Positions 44,366 through 53,363 of a DNA stretch of 64,000 nt are shown here, piece after piece (position 1 is the first letter of the stretch; every line of letters begins with the position of its first letter). This DNA comes from Apostichopus japonicus. Its lineage: Eukaryota; Echinodermata; Holothuroidea; Aspidochirotida; Stichopodidae. Position numbers and translations under genes: made by a program. Below the pieces are notes generated by a model that did no database searches, had not been told where the DNA came from, and saw only the letters and a list, made by a program, of their open reading frames with translations. The stretch spans positions 23,524,398 to 23,588,397 of the forward strand of contig NC_092577.1 in assembly GCF_037975245.1 (NCBI RefSeq), read 5' to 3'.

Positions 44366-44728
44366 CAGGGCCGGATCCAGGATTCTGGAAGGGTGAGGGG
44401 TTTGCTCATGAAAAATTCGTTGGCGCATCCTAGCAGCCTACCGCTCTGTAACCTCACCGCCGAAAAAAATTCGAACACCACCATAATTTTGAAACTTTTC
44501 GGTCTGAAAATTGAGATCGTTAGGCATTTTCGGCACGTGTAGCACGCGTGCACACTATAGTTCATTTGACGGAAAAGACACCTGGGTGACTTGTGAGGAT
44601 AACCGCTTTTCTGACGTCCTACATGTTTAAAATTGGCGTTTAATTTAATTATTTTTTCTCTCTCTTTTTTTTTGGCCAAGAGCAGGGGGGTCCGGACCCC
44701 CCCCCCCCCCCCCGCTGGATCCGCGCCT
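44366..44728. mobile_element. Small hAT-like MITE
   Basis: CAGGGCCGGATCCAGGATTC at the left and, on the other strand, CAGGCGCGGATCCAGCGGGG at the right. The matching 8-bp flanks were not found. It contains a G/C run near the right end. No coding sequence. Confidence 0.55.
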
Positions 44729-45249
44729 GCATATATTCATTTGACTCGAGGCAATATATGAAAACCTGATACCTCGGCTCAGTACAAACGGAGCCAATCT
44801 TTTGATAGATTGTTGCGCTAGGTGGAAGCACTGAACATATTTTCAGCAGATATCGATATCGCGCAGCACAACAAGGTTCGTGGTATATGGTCGCAATCGT
44901 CGCATCGACCATTGCCATGCCATGCTGTGTGACCATTCTCATGATTACTACAGATATTGTATTTTCTTATTCTGCCAGATGCAGACGAGATAATTGTGTA
45001 ACTCTATTTCCCAAATTATTGAACAAAAAATATAAGTGAATCGCACTTATTTTTATTTTTTTACAACATTTTTTTTACCCCATTCCCAGTGGGGGCCAGT
45101 GGGGGGCAGCCTATTTCATGGGGGCCTCGGCCCCCAGGCCCCCCGTAGCTACGCCACTGATCACGCATGGGGCCCTTTCCCTCGAACGCGGTAAAAAAAA
45201 AATCAGGATTTTCAAAAAGCCCCCCCTGGATCCGCCCCTGCATGATCCA

Positions 45250-45570
45250 CTTGAGCACGTCAATAATATTGATCTTTCCTGGAAATGAGATTCACTGATG
45301 CATGGTTGAACATGGATAGTGCAGTGTAGTAGGATGAACACAACAAAAGCCAACTTGGTGTAAGCCATTGTGTCATAGGAAGAAATCCATTGTATCATCC
45401 ACTTGAGCACGTCAATAATATTGATCTTTCCTGGAAATGGTTGAACATGGTCCATAATGTACAGTAGAATACAAGAAAACAAATATAAAGTTCCACAAAA
45501 ATACAGCAAAAGTTGATATCGAAATGTCAGCAAAATTGTCCAGTAGTTGAATGATGCTATTCTCAACCTC
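45250..45570 (-). repeat. Tandem duplication at the LINE D 5' side
   Basis: A segment beginning (on the plus strand) CACTTGAGCACGTCAATAAT and continuing TTGATCTTTCCTGGAAATG occurs twice (45249 and 45400), about 150 bases apart. The intervening part matches 42480-42563. Tandem 5' monomers can act as promoters in some LINEs; that role is inference here. Confidence 0.5.
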
Positions 45571-48055
45571 TCTGTGTAATTTCACAATATAACTCTCAGA
45601 TGGGACATCACAAAAGTATGCTAAGAAGAGTGCTGATGTGGAGGCGACCTGCAAGGGTGCACTACCAAACTTGTCATGGATGGGAGGAGCAGAAGGGATG
45701 GGTGGGGCAAGCACAACCACGGTCCACCCCTCTAGTTTGGTGTGCATGATCGATCATCCATACCCCCCATGCATTGTTTCATGGAACGCTGGGCTATCAT
45801 AGTCAAAGCCGGTTACGGTGTAGCCCGTTATACCAGCAGAATTGCCTGTAAGGTTTCATAATAGTATGTACGATTTTATGACACATAAGTAAAGAAAGAG
45901 GCTTGAGACCACGACGTCACTACCATTTGAAAAAAAACCTATTCTCTGGTCATTCTGTTTGCAAAAAGAATGATGATAATCTAAGAAATCAATTTAATTT
46001 TCCCTACTTATAATAATTCTACATTCCAACTATAAACAGATTAGTGATTGCTACATTGCCCACAAATTGCCACCCATAAGCCAAAGAATAATAGGTTTTC
46101 CCTGTGATAATTTTTACAAAGGCCGGTAGCGTCTGGCGTTTACCCGGGATTTTTCATGGGGTGTCCCATCACCTTTAAGAGATTTTCTACTGTACGAAAG
46201 TGTGCTTAGATGCCAAATGGTGTAATTTGTTGCCCATCTAAGGCAACACTATACTAACATCATTGACGCCTTCAGGAGTTCCGGGTAAATTTTGGGGATT
46301 TGGGGCATCCAAATTCACGGTGATGTCACATATATACAATCAGCATTGAGCGTGTGTTTTTATATTGAGGTATCAAAAAACACCTCAAGGTCCCCACCCC
46401 TACAAGAATGTCTCCTAAGATCTTCGCTTCTTCACGCCTCCATTTTGTGTGTTTGTGACGCTGGCCCCACAGGTTCAATTCCCATCTCGAGTATGGCTGT
46501 CAAAAGCTGTAGTGTTAGGTTTTTTTCTTCAATATCCGGTGCAGTCCAATAGCTGTACTGCAGTTGTTGTTGATTCCATTGTAGTGGTAAGCAATTGATT
46601 CGGGTTAACTGTGTTCATTAGTTAGGTTCGACAAGGCTCTCCTGCAGTGGCGACGGACAGGTTGCTACCTACTCTCTCAGCATTCGGGAAAGTGACTAAA
46701 GGCTGAGAATTGACTCACGTCTGTCGGATTGGGACATAAAATGACGACCCCGGGAACAGGATCAGATTGTAATAGTTACAAATCTGCCTCTCTTGTACTC
46801 TGAGCACTGTGCGAAACTACAAGGAAGATTAAATCACAAACGAGACAAGGGGCCCCGGTATATAAACACAAAATTAGTATACACGCAAGTCTGGTATATG
46901 CAAATTCGGTATACACACAAAATTACTTGCGGGACGACTCTCCATGGAACTGCTACTCTGAGTAGTAGTTCCCTGGACGCACCAATAGAAAAAAAAATGA
47001 GGCATGTGCAATAAATCTTCCTAGGTAATATGTTATGTTATTAACAATGTTATATTATTAATCTTAGTTGCTACAGAATACCGATACTGTATCAGCTTAT
47101 AGGCAGGGACGTAGCTAGGACTGGTGGGACTAGGATTGGGGTTGTAGGGTAAAAAAAAATCGACTATGGTTAGTCTTTAAAGCCCATAAATTACGACTGC
47201 GGCACAAACTCGATTGCGCACGAAACGCAAAGTTTTTTCCAGCCGTATTATCGTGTCCGATCTTACGGTCATATGACGTCATGTTGAATACAAACAGAAA
47301 GTAGGCTAAACAAAGTTAGAGACATCAGTTGTCATATATGAAAAGAGTTGCAGTAAAAATGATTAAATCAGACTTGCAACTTGTAGTACATGGGTGATAT
47401 CATATACATTCTTACTTTCTATTTCAATCTTTAACTCTCAATTAAACTAAATATTCACAGAAGCACGGAGTGCTGCACTGTTCGACAATTATTCGCTGTT
47501 GTTCGACCGAAAAGAGACTGGGGTTAGGAGAAGTTTGTCATGTGTACTTTTTTTGATATCACTGGCATGTGACGTGATTCTCAAATGAGGTGTAGGTCTC
47601 CATACATTCTACATAAAATACGAGTTCTTCGCATTATGTGCAAAATGTGCTTTTCCCTTATACCCCTCCCCACGACCGTCACCATTTCCCCATTTCCACT
47701 CTGCTTTGTAAATCAGACACGCACGCATGATTTCGCCATGGAGGTCCAATTCACGATACTGATCTGTATTCCTGTGGGAGGAGTCTTAGGGGAGGGGTGG
47801 CCCCTTCATTTTCAATATTTATTTATATGATGGTCGTCCGAACCATTCGCCCCCCCCAGCGTATGGGCCTACATATATCTCATTTTTCGAAATGCCCTTG
47901 GATGCAAATCGGAGCAATCAGTTACACATCCATGTACTAAAATAGTTTTTGATCGCTCGTTCTTTTCACAATCGCTTTTGCGATCCCAACATTTCTGATG
48001 GTATTATTTCCTCTGTCCCCCGCTTGCTACGCCAGTGGTCCCTTTCGCAGTACCC
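45571..48055. other. No supported gene
   Basis: A GCAGGGACGTAGCTAGGACTG terminus-like motif at 47104 and a GCTACGCCAGTGG motif at about 48028 resemble hAT-like ends but do not match well enough to pair. The frames at 46292-46552, 46793-47014 and 47585-47830 have no domain support. Confidence 0.45.
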
Positions 48056-48059
48056 TGAT

Positions 48060-48265
48060 CGGTACAGAGAGAGAGTTTTTTTGTTGATTTGTTAAGGTTT
48101 TACGGCCTTTTTTCAGTTGTGGCGCACTGGCTTGTTTTCCCTACTCCATTGCTTGAGCACCAAGCACAATAGCAGTAGGTTCCAGTCTTCGGTATGACCC
48201 AGCCAGGAGTCGAACCCCTAACCTACCGGCTGCAAGTCGGATGCTCTAACCACGTGACCATGCAG
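48060..48265 (-). repeat. tRNA-derived SINE, copy 2
   Basis: The minus strand reads TGGTCACGTGG (A-box) at 48250-48260 and GGTTCGACTCC (B-box) at about 48206-48216, spaced as in a tRNA. The body runs toward 48060. The anticodon arm lacks a convincing cloverleaf, so it is a SINE and not a tRNA gene. Confidence 0.68.
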
Positions 48266-48502
48266 TCGGTCTGAGGGGAAGGGGGAGTACAACTGAACGA
48301 CAAATGTTGTCGGAACTGTAGCGAAATTTTATCATCAATTCTAAAAACATTTGATGATGATGATTTATGATTGAAATCGGCCTGACATTTCGACTGTCGA
48401 AACGTCAGGCCGACTTCATACATCTTATTCTTCAACCTTGGTGATTTTGTGAATAAGCAGTTTTTATCAGCTACGTTATTTTACTTTTAAATTTGGTTAT
48501 AT

Positions 48503-48887
48503 CAGGGTTGTCCAACCTTTTGATGAGGAGGGCCACCTCGAATGATTATGATAAAGGAGGGGCCGCATGAGCCTACAAGCTCCTGTGGCATATCCAGGGT
48601 TTCGTGCCAGAGCGACAAATTTCAGTGGCCCCGCCAGGGGTCTGTATGGGAAATGAATTTTCCATACAAGCGGAGCGCCACCGTAGTAGGTTGGCGCGTG
48701 GCGTGCAAGAATAAAAATCGCCCAAAAGACCCCCAGATTGCAGGAGATGACACTTCACAAGCCTTCTGATCTGTATCAAAAAAATCTTGGGTAAAAGTAC
48801 ATTTGTAAATCAATGAGGTTGGCGGGCCGGACGGGACCTTGCGGCGGGCCGCACTGTGGCCCGCGGGCCGTAGGTTGGACAACCTTG
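48503..48887. mobile_element. hAT-type MITE with exact 8-bp target duplication
   Basis: The left end is CAGGGTTGTCCAACCTTTTG and the right end on the other strand is CAAGGTTGTCCAACCTACGG. Exact GGTTATAT flanks lie at 48495-48502 and 48888-48895. It is 385 bp and non-coding, and it contains the dispersed module (48655-48760, minus). The CAGG...CCAACCT terminus is shared with many animal hAT elements. Confidence 0.9.
48655..48760 (-). repeat. Dispersed module, copy 5, inside a hAT MITE
   Basis: AAGCGGAGCGCCACCGTAGTA, TTGGCGCGTGGCGTGCAAG and CCCCCAGATTGCAGGAGATG occur in the same order as the other copies, but here within a MITE that has different termini. Confidence 0.72.
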
Positions 48888-49099
48888 GGTTATATAGAAG
48901 ACGTGGAACATCCGGTCAATTTCTAATTACTACATGCATTTTTGGATTGTCAGATGCTTTAAAGTTTCATATCAGAATAATAATCTGATATATCAGAATA
49001 ATAATCTGATCTACCAGATTAAGAAAATTTTCTTTCATGCCCTAATGGGCTTTCGTACTACGGAGTTCACCAGTTGAAGGTTCGCTTGGTTAACGGGCT

Positions 49100-49460
49100 C
49101 GTAGGGGGGGGGGGGCGTATTCTGGTTTAGTTCGGGTAGTAACCTGGGTGGGGTATCTGTGTCGATGTATTTGTGCGGGTAGAGTTTTCCCGGAGGTAAT
49201 TGCTGGGGGGTGGGGTTAATTGTCCTCGGGGGTATTTGTCCTCGTGGGTGTATGTCAGGGGGTAGCTTTCCCGGGGGTAGCTTTCCCGGGGGTAGTTGTC
49301 TGGGGGTACTTATCCTCGGGGGTATTTGTCCTCGGTGGTGTATGTCCGGGGGGTAGTTGTCCTCGTAGGTATTCGTCCTCGGGGTTTTTTGTCCGGGGGG
49401 TGATTGTCCGTGGGGTACTTGTCCCGGGAGTATATGTCCGGGGGGTATTTGTCCGGCAAC
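49100..49460 (-). repeat. Right inverted terminal array of the TU-like element
   Basis: About 20 units of the 15-16 bp repeat (on this strand GGGGGTATTTGTCCTCGG and variants) run to the terminus GGTATTTGTCCGGCAAC at 49460. Units alternate TATTTGTCC, TAGTTGTCC and TATATGTCC. The array is longer than the left one. Open frames 49220-49477 and 49255-49503 are products of the repeat. Confidence 0.9.
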
Positions 49461-49461
49461 C

Positions 49462-49695
49462 CTTTCTTTCTGTCTGATACTTCATAGGGTTAAATCCGTA
49501 CAAAGCATCATTAACCTTTACGAAGGCGCCTCTGGCTCTAAGTATAATGTAGAGAAAACCGAGTTACTAGTGCTCGGAAAGGGCAATGTACGAAAAGGTG
49601 AGTTAATAAATTTTCCGATAAGGAACAATTTTATCGCAGTGCTTGGTGTTTGTATCAGCAATGATAAGGATGCTATTGAAAGAGAAAATTGGAAA
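49462..49695 (+). pseudogene. LINE C copy 1, reverse transcriptase after the TU-like insertion
   Basis: After the 9-bp target repeat the LINE C coding sequence resumes. In shifting frames it reads a VKSVQSIINLYEGASGSKYN segment, VEKTELLVLGKGN and AVLGVCISNDKDAIERENWK, the normal continuation past the YADD motif in Tx1/L1-type reverse transcriptases. It is interrupted by a SINE at about 49696. Confidence 0.82.
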
Positions 49696-50022
49696 AAGAA
49701 GACTTAACCCCTGGTCATTGGTAACTTGTCACACCCACACACCAAAGTGTGCACAATTCAATCAATCTCTCCTGGGGCACCAGAGTACACCACAACCACG
49801 TGTCCCCCCGGGGACTTCCCATAGGGTGCAGCCACAAACCGGCGCACGCAACTATATTTACAAGTTACCTCGCAGGTCCCCATTTATACACCTGGGTGAA
49901 GAGAGGCAATGGAGATAAAGCGCCTTGCCCAAGGACACAACGCAATGATCTGGCCTGGGCTCGAACCTGTAATCCTTCGATCACAAGTCCACTGCCTTAA
50001 CCACTTGACCATAACGCCCTAA
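49696..50022 (-). repeat. tRNA-derived SINE, copy 3
   Basis: On the minus strand the head is GGGCGTTATGGTCAAGTGG (A-box TGGTCAAGTGG) and GGTTCGAGCCC (B-box). It is followed by TTGTGTCCTTGGGCAAGGCG and CCAGGTGTATAAATGGGGAC, the same body as copy 1 at 26955-27180. It lies within LINE C copy 1. Confidence 0.82.
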
Positions 50023-50756
50023 CCTTAACCTTTGTGACATTGTTCTGAAGAGGGACGCTTTACGTATGAAGTTCATCTGTAAACTACTTAGTAACAATAT
50101 CATTCCGATGCTAAAAAGTTGAATGCTGTATTTTACCTCTATGAGAAAACTTTTACCGTATTATGAGATGTTGAGTACCTGGAAAAAGCTAACGGATTAC
50201 GGATAGAAAGTTATGCCCTCCAGTGTACAGGGAAGAAATTCTTATGCAACCGCTGTTCCATAATCCAATTATTGCAAATGAAACTGACGTCTTTAACAGA
50301 GATTTCATTGAGGGTGGTATTATTTGTGTAGGCGATCTTATTTATGAAATGATCACAAGACGGCTTCTCGCGGAGGGTATCCACGAAGCCATTACTATGG
50401 CCAACCGAAATTGTAAACTTGATATTGATGACGAACATGATAATGTCACATCTATTTTGAAGGCTTTCCAAAAAAGTTCGCTTGAACAAATCTATTCTGG
50501 CGATAAAATTGTTAGTCAAAATGACAATGAGCCCCCTTTCACTCAGTCTCTCTTGTGGTAATACCAAGCTGGATGCGTCCACCGTTAATGTCAGAAATGC
50601 AACTGATCTCCTAAGGGAGGTCGGTCTCAACAATACCAAAAGGCGAAATCCACTGGAAACAAAGGTGGACCAATGTCTACAAAGGTCTAAAAGCCTTTCA
50701 CGATAGTGACCTTGATTTCCGTCTTGTACATAATATTTTGTTCTCTAACGCTAAGT
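50023..50756 (+). pseudogene. LINE C copy 1, ORF2 C-terminal region
   Basis: Frames carry CDIVLKRDALRMKFICKLL, then 50205-50560 with PLFHNPIIANETDVFNRDF and GIICVGDLIYEM, a typical Tx1/L1 ORF2 C-terminal pattern. About 50562-50756 continues with RRNPLETKVDQ and LVHNILFSNAK. Frameshifts are frequent. An inverted LINE A copy interrupts it at 50757. Confidence 0.8.
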
Positions 50757-51405
50757 GCTTTTTACGTGATCCGCCATGCGGGATACAAAACGTCACGGTC
50801 AAACGGCACTACCGAACCATCCCATTCTGAAAAACGAAACTCAGGTCAAGCGAGCCAAAAAAACAACATACGCCCTCCGACCTGCAGCGACAAAAAACGA
50901 CCAACACCCCCCCCCCCCCACAGAAACATTCCAAAAACTACAAAAGGACGACCCGCACGCAGCGAAACGAAAAACCCCTCTCCAGCACACCACCGTCCAA
51001 AAAAGGCAGCCCCAGATAAACGGCGAAAATCGCCTTCAACTTGAAGGCGAATGTCAGACTTGTCAGGCGAATGTCAGACAAGGTCACCGCCTCCAAGACT
51101 GCCTGCCAACTGGCAACCTTCCCCCTAAAAACCACATCACATCTATTCCGCCACACATGTTTTTTTGCAATAGAGCAAACCAAAAATAATGCGATGCAAC
51201 AAACAGCAATCCAACAAACTGGAGGGTGTACCCCATATAATATAAAGCCCTGTCCTACCGACCACGAACGGTCTCCCGTTAAACGTTCGGTCCAGGTCTG
51301 GAGCCACTCCCATAAGTTTAAAACAATGCAGCAATGCCAAAAAACATGAGCGGTACTCTCTAAGCTGTGACAGCCGGTCCCTGGGCACAGTCCATCACCC
51401 AATCG
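50757..51405 (-). mobile_element. LINE A 5'-truncated copy in LINE C copy 1
   Basis: On the minus strand this covers the ORF2 C-terminal region from GDGLCPGTGCHSLESTAH to the 3' UTR and the CACGTAAAAAGC end. Small duplications (GGCGAATGTCAGAC) and frameshifts are present. No clean target duplication is visible. Confidence 0.86.
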
Positions 51406-52035
51406 TATCTTTTCAAGCTTGTTGACTCTCCTCTATGAACCATAATGAAACTGTCTTGCATCTTTTTGTCGATTGCACAACCGTAAATCTTCTCTGGAGA
51501 TATTATCAAGAAGCTTCAGAAAATCTGTGAAATCAACCAACAATGACAAATGGAAACAAATAACTGTTACGTATGGAACTTAATCATATGAGGAATTTGG
51601 ACTGATTTTATTCTGAACACTTGAAAAAAAAAGTTGTTTGGACCACTCGTGTTAGCCTTCTGAACGGAGAAATATTCAAACCTTCTTTCATAATTCACTG
51701 CAAAAGAAAATCGATTTCTTATTCCATTATTTTTTCACGAAAAGACACTTGTACATTTTGGGAATTCTTTACTCATAGTGATGCCATTCTGGATCCTCTT
51801 GAAGATGGCTCTTACGAGTACAAGTTTGACAGTTAATATTCTCACGCCTTCCCCATTCTAGGATTACTCCATTATTGTTGTGCATGTATTGATAGTGTTG
51901 TATGATTGTTCTACTTTTAAATATATTCTTTCTTTATTTCTTGTAACCATGTTAATATATGTACATTCAATCGGAAAACCATTGGGTTCTCCCGTCCAAA
52001 AAAAGAAGAATAACCCCCCCCCCCCCAAAAAAAAA
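51406..52035 (+). pseudogene. LINE C copy 1, ORF2 end and 3' UTR
   Basis: The sequence reads NETVLHLFVDCTTVNLLWRY (the Cys/His region at the ORF2 end), then 51621-51836 with FKPSFIIHCKRKSISYSI and a stop at 51834-51836. An A-rich 3' end with C- and A-runs (52013-52035) runs directly into the 5S rRNA sequence CCGTTCTCGTCCG. This is the 3' junction of a 5S-targeted LINE. Confidence 0.82.
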
Positions 52036-52130
52036 CCGTTCTCGTCCGACCGATCACCGACGTCAAGCAACGTAGAGCGCAGTCAGTACTTGGATGGGTG
52101 ACCCGCCTGGGAATACTGGCTACCGTAGGC
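52036..52130 (+). rRNA. 5S rRNA 3' portion, interrupted by LINE C copy 1
   Basis: The sequence from CCGTTCTCGTCCGACCGATC to ACCGTAGGC covers the last two thirds of 5S rRNA, with a small insertion (CCGA). The 5' third is missing because LINE C copy 1 abuts at the target position. Not functional. Confidence 0.88.
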
Positions 52131-52204
52131 TTTTGCATTCATAATTAAAACACTGTTGCCATGAGCAACGCGATTTTCAAATGGAATATATTAATAAATA
52201 ATTC

Positions 52205-52261
52205 GAAGCCTAGTCAGTATTGGATGGGTGACCGCCTGGGAATATTGGGTGCCGTGGGCTT
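52205..52261 (+). pseudogene. 5S rRNA 3' fragment
   Basis: TATTGGATGGGTGACCGCCTGG to GCCGTGGGCT is the last 55 bases of 5S rRNA. It follows a spacer shared with the other array units (AATGGAATATATTAATAAAT). The first half of the gene is missing. Confidence 0.85.
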
Positions 52262-52429
52262 TTCTTTTCATAATTAGAACTCGGTCTTGTCACGAGAAAC
52301 GCGATTTTATAATGGAATATATTAATAAATAATTCCTTTATATATAACAAGTATAGATTAACACTATATATATTAAATCCATTGATAATAACCTACCAAA
52401 CAAATATCCTACATTTCAACTCTGGTAAT

Positions 52430-52549
52430 GTCTAGGGCTACATCGCGTCGACTATACGGGTTCTCGTCCGATCACCGACGTCAAGCAACGTAGCGCGCAG
52501 TCAGTACTTGGATGGGTGACCGCCTGGGAATACTTGCTGCCGTAGGCTT
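52430..52549 (+). rRNA. 5S rRNA gene copy, complete in length
   Basis: From GTCTAGGGCTACATCGCG to GCCGTAGGC followed by a T-run, 118-120 bases long. The internal control region (AAGCAACGTAGCGC, then TACTTGGATGGGTGACCGCC) is present. Several positions differ from the chimeric copy (GGG for CCGG near the target site, TTGCTGCC near the end), so it may be a pseudogene. 5S rRNA is transcribed by Pol III and joins the large ribosomal subunit. It lies about 288 bp from the next unit. Confidence 0.82.
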
Positions 52550-52717
52550 TCGTTTTCATAATTAGAACTCTTCTTGTCACGAGAAACGCGATTTTAAATG
52601 GAGTAAATTAATAAATATTTCGATTGTTTTATATATTATAATATTATAGATATATATTAAATAAATTTATATATAATTTATATATAATATATATATTATT
52701 ATTTCACCTCTTGTAAT

Positions 52718-52753
52718 GTATACGGCCACATCGCGTCGACTTACCGGTTCTCG
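52718..52753 (+). rRNA. 5S rRNA 5' portion, interrupted by LINE C copy 2
   Basis: GTATACGGCCACATCGCG to CCGGTTCTCG is the first third of a 5S gene. LINE C copy 2 starts directly after. The remainder of the gene is at 62981-63071 with CCGGTTCTCG repeated, the target-site duplication. Confidence 0.88.
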
Positions 52754-52888
52754 TCGACTATACCGGATTGTGCTTTTGACTTTGGCGGGTAAACATCGTT
52801 TTTATCAGTTCTCGCTTTCGAACATATTTTGTACAACTTGCAGAGTTTTCCTGCTTGTATCTTTCCGGAGTTATTTTTTGTCTTCTTC

Positions 52889-53152
52889 TGTATGACCTTT
52901 TCGTGCCGATTTGTGGAAAATTACCAGCTTTCTGGACAGTTTTGTTGTGAAGGCCTCAGCGTCTTCGGGCGCAAGGGCTCTCTATACGATGGAAATGGGT
53001 TCCTCGAAAAACAACGGTGCAGTGTACGTGTATTCGATAACTCTTATAGCGCCAACGAAATTACGAAAGTTGTTGCAAATGACATTGGTCAAGAGAATAT
53101 TATTGGAGTTGTGAAGACCAGCGACCAATGGATTATTACGCTGAAAGATAAT
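52889..53152 (+). pseudogene. LINE C ORF1, N-terminal part
   Basis: The frame from ATG 52889 reads to the LINE A insertion. It includes RVFDNSYSANEITKVVAND and GVVKTSDQWIITLKD, a pattern like an RRM-type or L1/Tx1 ORF1 domain. The chosen start is the first in-frame ATG; an upstream start was not seen. The coding sequence resumes after LINE A at about 58044 with KDVELLQEIGLKIGN. Confidence 0.65.
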
Positions 53153-53363
53153 CTGGCAGTTGGCTTTCGTGGAGTGCGGACGTGTTTTTCGCTCTCGCTC
53201 TCCATCTGATACAGCTACTTTCTTACCTTACTGTGCTGTGCTATACTTCCCGCCGGGCGGGTGTGTGCGTTTGTCGTGTATAGTTACCGTATATCGTTTT
53301 AAGTTTAAACCTGTCTTTAGTTTGTTTTTGTTACTCCTCTGTGGCATAGCCACCTTCGGTATC

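Larger units (their letters stand above)
42982..45159. mobile_element. Second hAT-like element nested in the first
   Basis: The left terminus is CAGTGGCGTAGCTAGGATTT and the right terminus (other strand) is CAGTGGCGTAGCTACGGGGG. The flanks TACACGCA and ATCACGCA match at 6 of 8. It includes two copies of the dispersed module (43068-43150, 44090-44180) and further CAGGGGCGG-type termini at 44033 and 44366. Confidence 0.68.
42564..45240. mobile_element. Outer hAT-like non-autonomous element (nested set)
   Basis: The left terminus is CAGCGGCGGATCCAGGATTT and the right terminus (other strand) is CAGGGGCGGATCCAGGGGGG. The 8-bp flanks are TATCATCC (42556-42563) and CATGATCC (45241-45248), 6 of 8 matching. 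An uninterrupted copy of the target (TGTATCATCCACTTGAGC) lies at about 45394, which supports the boundaries. hAT elements make 8-bp duplications and often start CAG. No transposase is present. Other elements of the same type lie inside. Confidence 0.72.
26361..49460. mobile_element. 23.1-kb foldback (TU-like) DNA element with tandem-repeat inverted termini
   Basis: The left end is GTGACCGGACAAATACCCC and the right end, read on the other strand, is GTTGCCGGACAAATACCCC. They match at 19 of the first 21 positions. Both ends continue into tandem copies of a 15-16 bp unit close to CCGGACAAATACCCCC, in opposite orientations. The flanks carry the exact 9-bp repeat CTTTCTTTC (26352-26360 and 49462-49470). 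The interrupted LINE C reading frame resumes at the exact base. Foldback elements of Drosophila and TU elements of sea urchin have this architecture. No transposase was found inside. Much of the 23 kb is later nested insertion (LINE D, LINE A, Kolobok, gypsy, LINE E, hAT). Confidence 0.85.

Noticed and set aside
47104-48040. A further hAT-like element between GCAGGGACGTAGCTAGG and GCTACGCCAGTGG
   Set aside because: The two ends match only partly and no 8-bp duplication is present.
26361-49460. A giant virus-derived or Polinton-type element
   Set aside because: No viral-type polymerase, integrase-with-capsid or packaging genes; the coding content is later retrotransposons, and the 9-bp duplication does not fit the 6-bp one of Polintons.
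49220-49503. Two overlapping open frames of about 80 codons
   Set aside because: Both are products of the TU-like terminal tandem repeat.
26030-49695. The two LINE C pieces as separate fragments
   Set aside because: The frame resumes exactly after a shared 9-bp repeat, so a single interrupted copy is the simpler reading.
48190-50020. True tRNA genes at the A/B-box sites
   Set aside because: The A and B boxes are present, but no acceptor stem pairing was found and the body continues into a SINE tail repeated elsewhere.
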